From Pyramidobacter porci (GTDB lineage Bacteria; Synergistota; Synergistia; Synergistales; Dethiosulfovibrionaceae): DNA of 64,000 bases. The notes under the pieces were generated by a model, which saw nothing but the letters and a program-made list of their open reading frames with translations, made no database searches and was not told the DNA's origin. Of this stretch, positions 59,927-64,000 are shown one piece after another. The stretch is taken from NCBI RefSeq assembly GCF_009695745.1, contig NZ_VUNH01000002.1, positions 1 to 64,000 of the forward strand, in the 5' to 3' direction. A program made the position numbers and the translations under genes. Position 1 is the stretch's first letter; every line of letters begins with the position of its first letter.

Positions 59927-61363
59927 ATGCAGACAAAGAACGAGTGGTGGCGCGGGTGGTCCATGGGGCTGCTCGCGGTCGCTGTTCTCTTCCTTCTCTT
60001 CTCTTCAGCGCAGGACGCTTCCGCGGCCAAGAAGAAGAAATACGACACGTGGAAAGCCGTGGCGGCGGACATGGCGATCGAGTTCTCGCGCGCGCGGGAG
60101 AACGTCGAGAAGGGCGAGTACAAAGCCGCCCACAAGAACATGAACGACGCCTATTTCGGCTATTACGAGATCCAGGGCTTCGAGAAAAACGTCATGGTCG
60201 CCATCTCGTCGGCCCGCGTCAATCATATCGAGGGCAAGTTCTCGGCCATCAAGCACGTGCTGCTCGGCAACAACGACTCGATGGACAAGGCAACGCTCGT
60301 CAACGAGATCGAAGACCTGAAAGTGAAAGTCTACAAGGACGCCATGGTCCTCGACGGCGACATCAGCGATACCGATCCGGACAGTCTCGGCGAGGCCGTC
60401 TACGGTTCGGCGGGCAGGCCGGCGCCGTACGGCGCGGAAGCCGCCGCCGAACCGGAAAAGAAGGACGGGCCCGAGAAGGCGGAAGCGGTGTCCGCCGATC
60501 AGGGCGCGCAGCCGGCCCAGAGCGCGGCCCCCAAGAGGGCGCCGGTCAGCAGAGACTGGCTGACGTTCCTGACGGCGTTCGGGCTCCTGGTCCGCGAGGG
60601 GCTCGAGGCGATCCTGGTCATCGTCGCCATCGTCGCTTATCTGATCAAGACGGGCAACAAGCCGATGATCAAGAGCGTGTACCTCGGCTGCTTCGCCGCC
60701 ATTCTCGCCAGCGCCGCGCTGGCCTGGTTCCTGGAGTATATGATGGGCGACGCCAGCGGCGTGGCGCGCGAGCTGCTCGAAGGCTGGACCATGTTCCTGG
60801 CGGTGGCCGTGCTGTTCTACGTCAGCAACTGGATGCTGTCCAAGGCCGACACGGAGCGCTGGGAGAATTACATCGGCGGCAAGGTGCAGCAGTCGATCGA
60901 CAGCAAGAGCCAGTGGACGCTGATCTTCGCGGCGTTCATCGCCGTGATGCGCGAGGGCGCGGAACTGATCCTGTTCTACAAGGCGGCCTTCACGGGCGGC
61001 ATGAACAGCGTCCCGCACATCGTCTACGGCATTCTCGCCGGCACGGCGGTGCTGGTCGCCGTGTGGGTGGCGTTCCGTTACTTCAGCGTCAAGCTGCCGC
61101 TCAAGCCGTTCTTCCTGTTCACCAGCATCCTGCTGTTTTTGATGTGCATTTCCTTCATGGGCAAGGGCGTGGTGGAGCTGACGGAGGCCGACGTGATCAC
61201 GGGACGCACGGTCATCCCCGCGATGAAGGGCTTCTCGATCGAGATCCTCAGCATTTACGACCGCGCCGAGACGCTGATCCCGCAGGTCATGCTGCTGATC
61301 GCCTCGTTGTGGGTGACGCTGCCCCGTCTGTTCGGCAAAAAGAAGGACGGAAAGGCGAAGTAG
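59927..61363 (+). CDS. FTR1-family high-affinity iron permease with periplasmic N-domain
   Basis: The protein has 478 residues. A signal/anchor at 1-33 is followed by an extracytoplasmic domain (34-165), an Ala/Glu/Pro-rich linker (165-205), and a seven-helix FTR1 domain. The two iron-binding motifs are REGLE at 223-227 and REGAE at 342-346. FTR1 proteins move iron across the inner membrane with a periplasmic partner, here P19 directly downstream. TAAGGAGACGGCACG supports the start. Confidence 0.93.
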   Translation: MQTKNEWWRGWSMGLLAVAVLFLLFSSAQDASAAKKKKYDTWKAVAADMAIEFSRARENVEKGEYKAAHKNMNDAYFGYYEIQGFEKNVMVAISSARVNHIEGKFSAIKHVLLGNNDSMDKATLVNEIEDLKVKVYKDAMVLDGDISDTDPDSLGEAVYGSAGRPAPYGAEAAAEPEKKDGPEKAEAVSADQGAQPAQSAAPKRAPVSRDWLTFLTAFGLLVREGLEAILVIVAIVAYLIKTGNKPMIKSVYLGCFAAILASAALAWFLEYMMGDASGVARELLEGWTMFLAVAVLFYVSNWMLSKADTERWENYIGGKVQQSIDSKSQWTLIFAAFIAVMREGAELILFYKAAFTGGMNSVPHIVYGILAGTAVLVAVWVAFRYFSVKLPLKPFFLFTSILLFLMCISFMGKGVVELTEADVITGRTVIPAMKGFSIEILSIYDRAETLIPQVMLLIASLWVTLPRLFGKKKDGKAK

Positions 61364-61435
61364 TTTTCATTTTCGGAAAGATTCCGCGCCGCGCGGAACT
61401 TTTATAGAACACTATCTTTAAAGGAGGAAGTTCTT

Positions 61436-62032
61436 ATGAAAAAGTCTTTCGTTGCAATGCTGGCCGGTCTTGCCGTGATGGCTCTGGCCGCGTCCGTCAT
61501 GGCCGCCCCCGCGGTGGAGAAGCCCGGTGAGAGCGGCTTTGCCGAAATCTCCATCGGCGAAGAGAAGCAGGTCGGCCCCTACAACGTCGCCGCCGTGTAC
61601 TTCCAGGCCGTCGATATGTATCCCGCCGGCAAGAATCCTTCCAAAGAAGAGTCCGACATGCACCTCGAGGCCGATATCCACCTGCAGCCCGAATACGCCG
61701 TGCAGTACGGCTTCGGCGCCGGCGACAACATCTGGCCCGCGTATCTGACCGTCAAGTACGAGATCCTCGACAAGAACAACAAGATCGTCATGTATGGCTC
61801 CTTCATGCCCATGAACGCCGATGACGGTCCCCACTACGGCGCCAACATCAAAAAGGGCCTGAAAGTCGGCACCTACACGCTGCGTCTGACCATCGAGCCG
61901 CCCACGGATTATCTCCTTCACACCGATCCCGAGACCGGCGTGCCTGCCAAGGAGAACGCCAAGGATTACTTCAAGACCTACACCTGCGATTTCAAATGGA
62001 AGTACACCGCTGAGCAGCTTCAGAATCAGTAA
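61436..62032 (+). CDS. P19/FetP-type periplasmic iron-binding protein
   Basis: The protein has 198 residues with a signal peptide (MKKSFVAMLAGLAVMALAAS, cleavage near Ala24). The mature part has the family's DMYPAGKNPSKEESDMHLEADI and FMPMNADDGPHYGANI, where Met and His residues bind copper and iron in Campylobacter P19. AAAGGAGGAAG is a strong ribosome-binding site. It follows the FTR1 gene by 72 bases, the same pairing seen in Campylobacter and in FetMP systems. Confidence 0.93.
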   Translation: MKKSFVAMLAGLAVMALAASVMAAPAVEKPGESGFAEISIGEEKQVGPYNVAAVYFQAVDMYPAGKNPSKEESDMHLEADIHLQPEYAVQYGFGAGDNIWPAYLTVKYEILDKNNKIVMYGSFMPMNADDGPHYGANIKKGLKVGTYTLRLTIEPPTDYLLHTDPETGVPAKENAKDYFKTYTCDFKWKYTAEQLQNQ

Positions 62033-62066
62033 AATCGAGGTATAAGCAGAAAAAGAAGTTGAATAT

Positions 62067-62110
62067 GCGGGGAGCTGCGCTGCCGTAAGAGCAGAACAGC
62101 GCCCCGCTTT
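62067..62110 (+). terminator. Hairpin between the P19 and DUF2318 genes
   Basis: GCGGGG (62067-62072) pairs with CCCCGC (62102-62107), with an inner CGCTG/CAGCG pairing, then TTT. The T-run is short, so it is probably a partial terminator that keeps P19 in excess. Confidence 0.5.
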
Positions 62111-62140
62111 GGCTGTTTATTGAGATCGGGGGTCAGTCCC

Positions 62141-63406
62141 ATTTTAAAATATCTTGTTGCGGTCACGGATCATCTTGCCTCCTTATCGTTTTTGACCGGC
62201 CTGATCCTCAGCTTCGTGATGCGGAGCAGAGAGAGAATCGGCCGTCTGATCGCCTGGGGCGGAATGGCGGCGGGGATCCTTCTCGGCTTTGTGGTCTTCG
62301 GAGTGCGCATGTACGATCCCAAAGGCATGAATCTGCCTCTGACGCGGTTCAACCGCTGGGTCGTCGTCGCCGTTGCCGCCGTCGCCGCCGCGGCCCTTCT
62401 GTGGGCGTCGCTTTCGCTGCTGCTGCGTCGCGTCGAAGGCGTCTGGCGGACGCTGGGCGTCGTGCTGCTGGCGGCGCTGATGGGCGTCGCCTTTATGTAT
62501 CTGACGCCGTCCGTGATTCAATTCACTCAGGAGTTCGTCTATTTCGGCGAGAGCGGCCTCAGCACCAAGGCTCTGCTGCGCGCGATCGGCTTTGCCCTCG
62601 GGCTCGTGCTGTGCCTGCTGCTGGGCTTGAGTTCGTTCAAAGTCCATCGCGCTCTGGGCGAGCGCGGCGGCATGCTGTTTCTCGGCGCGTCCGTGCTCTT
62701 TTTCTTCGTCGAGTACGGCTTCAACGCCGTCGCTTCGCTGCAAAGGCTGAAGATGATCCCGCTCAGCGATCTCGTGTTCGAGATCATGGTCCTGGGCGAC
62801 GAATATGGAAATTACTTCCTCTTCGCGCAGCTGCTGCTGGGGCTGGTCATGCTGCTGTGGGTGATCGTCACGCACCGGCGCCCCGAAGGGGAGTTCGCCA
62901 ACCGCGCCTTGCTGCGCAGGGAAAAAGCCCGTCTGCGCAACTGCCGCCGCTGGTCCTGGAGCCTGTTCTCCTGGGCCCTGGCGGCGGCGCTGACGGTGAC
63001 GGTCCTTCATTATTACGACACCAAGCCGCCGGCGGAAGTGCCGCCGGAAGCTTACGATCTGAGCGACGGCGTTATTTCCATAGATCTCGCTCAGGTGTCC
63101 GACGGGCATCTGCACAAGTTCTCCTATATCACGCCGAACGGCTACGACGTGCGCTTTCTCGTCGTCAAAAAGCCCGTCGGCACGGCCTACGGCGTCGGGC
63201 TGGACGCCTGCGAGATCTGCGGCATCGCCGGCTATTTCGAGCGCGGCGACGACGTGGTGTGCCGCCGCTGCGACGTGGTCATGAACAAGAACACGATCGG
63301 CTTCAAGGGCGGCTGCAACCCGATCCCTTTCCCGTACGAGGTGCGGGAAGGACGGATCTCCATCGATGTCAGGGAGCTCGAGCGCCACGAACGGCGCTTC
63401 AGGTAG
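62141..63406 (+). CDS. DUF2318-containing membrane protein of the iron uptake locus
   Basis: The protein has about 421 residues with seven or so transmembrane helices, then an extracytoplasmic DUF2318 domain. The cysteines CEIC, CRRC and GGC near residues 355-385 are typical and may bind metal or haem. No ATG or GTG fits the family N-terminus. An ATT at 62141 (ILKYLVAVTDHL) lies 8 bases after GGGGG, whereas the TTG at 62120 has no ribosome-binding site. I chose ATT with low certainty. In Campylobacter the homologue follows p19. Confidence 0.82.
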   Translation: MLKYLVAVTDHLASLSFLTGLILSFVMRSRERIGRLIAWGGMAAGILLGFVVFGVRMYDPKGMNLPLTRFNRWVVVAVAAVAAAALLWASLSLLLRRVEGVWRTLGVVLLAALMGVAFMYLTPSVIQFTQEFVYFGESGLSTKALLRAIGFALGLVLCLLLGLSSFKVHRALGERGGMLFLGASVLFFFVEYGFNAVASLQRLKMIPLSDLVFEIMVLGDEYGNYFLFAQLLLGLVMLLWVIVTHRRPEGEFANRALLRREKARLRNCRRWSWSLFSWALAAALTVTVLHYYDTKPPAEVPPEAYDLSDGVISIDLAQVSDGHLHKFSYITPNGYDVRFLVVKKPVGTAYGVGLDACEICGIAGYFERGDDVVCRRCDVVMNKNTIGFKGGCNPIPFPYEVREGRISIDVRELERHERRFR

Positions 63407-63420
63407 GAGGCGGGGCATAC

Positions 63421-64000
63421 ATGTTCTGGAGAATGATTTGGCGGACGCTCGCCCGCCAGAAGAGCAAGATGCTGATGATCGCTTTCACCGTGATTCTCGG
63501 CGTGTCGCTGTCCACGGCCATGATGAACGTCATGCTGGGCGTCGGCGACAAGGTCAACCGCGAGCTGAAAGTTTACGGCGCCAACATCACCGTGCGCCAC
63601 AAGGAAGCGGCGCTGATGAACGATCTCTACGGCCTCAGCGAGGGGCTGGGCGTCACCGACAAATTCCTGTACGAAGAGGACGTGCTCAAGCTCAAGACCA
63701 TCTTCTGGGGTTTCAACATCATCGACTTCGCGCCGATGATCGACGGGCGCGCCCAGGTCAACGGCGGCGAGGAAGCGCCGCTGCTGGGGACCTGGGTGCA
63801 GAAGCACGCCGTGCTGAACACCGGCGAGGAGATCGACACCGGCCTGCGCCCGCTGCGCAACTGGTGGCAGATCGACCTGAAAGGCGACTGGCTCGGCGAA
63901 AACGACGACGATTTCGTCATGGTCGGCGGCGCGCTGGCGTCGCGGCTTCGGACCGAGGTCGGCAGCGAACTGACGCTGACTCATGGCGGGATGACGAAAA
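63421..64000 (+). CDS. ABC transporter permease (FtsX/MacB type), partial
   Basis: The first 193 codons are visible; the gene runs off the window end. It begins MFWRMIWRTLARQKSKMLMI with one transmembrane helix near residues 18-40, followed by a large extracytoplasmic MacB-like domain (NRELKVYGANITVRH). AGGAGG at 63405-63410 precedes the ATG. In the p19 locus two such permeases and an ATPase follow the DUF2318 gene, so the same is expected just outside this window. Confidence 0.9.
   Translation, partial: MFWRMIWRTLARQKSKMLMIAFTVILGVSLSTAMMNVMLGVGDKVNRELKVYGANITVRHKEAALMNDLYGLSEGLGVTDKFLYEEDVLKLKTIFWGFNIIDFAPMIDGRAQVNGGEEAPLLGTWVQKHAVLNTGEEIDTGLRPLRNWWQIDLKGDWLGENDDDFVMVGGALASRLRTEVGSELTLTHGGMTK

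Noticed and set aside
1-64000. CRISPR arrays, prophage or insertion sequence genes
   Set aside because: No regularly spaced repeats, transposase, integrase, capsid or terminase signatures were seen on either strand.

Overview
The window looks like chromosomal DNA of a GC-rich, Gram-negative, anaerobic amino-acid and peptide fermenter. The best guess is a member of the Synergistota close to Pyramidobacter or Jonquetella. This rests on gene content only: dense peptide uptake and peptidase genes, M20 amidohydrolases, a cysteine desulfidase, an acyl-CoA dehydrogenase with ETF, and an Mbl-like MreB beside a DUF3084 gene. No database search was possible, so the taxon is an inference.

Region 1 (1-14699) is the S10-spc-alpha ribosomal super-operon. 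It starts in the last codons of tuf and runs rpsJ to rplQ, with secY, adk, map, infA and rpmJ in the usual places. rpsD is not between rpsK and rpoA. Region 2 (14719-21257) continues on the same strand with an ECF transporter energising module (two ATPases and EcfT), truA, an MreB homologue, a small doubtful ORF, a DUF3084 membrane coiled-coil protein and a ComF-type phosphoribosyltransferase. It ends at a 34-bp perfect hairpin terminator.

Region 3 (21380-46286) is an accessory island for uptake and breakdown of peptides and amino-acid derivatives. It has an IclR regulator opposite an NhaC-type antiporter and a YtcJ-like amidohydrolase. It also holds two M20 amidohydrolases, a serine carboxypeptidase (S10), an alpha/beta hydrolase, three paralogous family 5 solute-binding proteins and one DppBCDF transporter. 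A GntR regulator, a UroD/MtaA-like protein, an L-cysteine desulfidase and an M32 carboxypeptidase follow. The hydrolases lack export signals, so the apparent plan is import first and cytoplasmic hydrolysis second.

Region 4 (46300-54424) has a hydroxyacid dehydrogenase/M32 pair facing a tight seven-gene operon: an ArgH-family lyase, a hydantoin/Asp-Glu-type racemase, a solute-binding protein made of two fused binding domains, a permease, an ATPase, and two NodB-fold deacetylase-family proteins. The second NodB-fold protein has lost its metal ligands. This is the best candidate for an undescribed catabolic system. Region 5 (54579-59567) has a tRNA-Ser(GGA), one copy of a dispersed repeat, and an acyl-CoA dehydrogenase-etfB-etfA-CoA transferase operon. 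Region 6 (59568-64000) is an FTR1-P19-DUF2318-ABC permease iron uptake locus, like that of Campylobacter p19, with palindromes resembling a metal-responsive operator. The last gene is cut by the window end.
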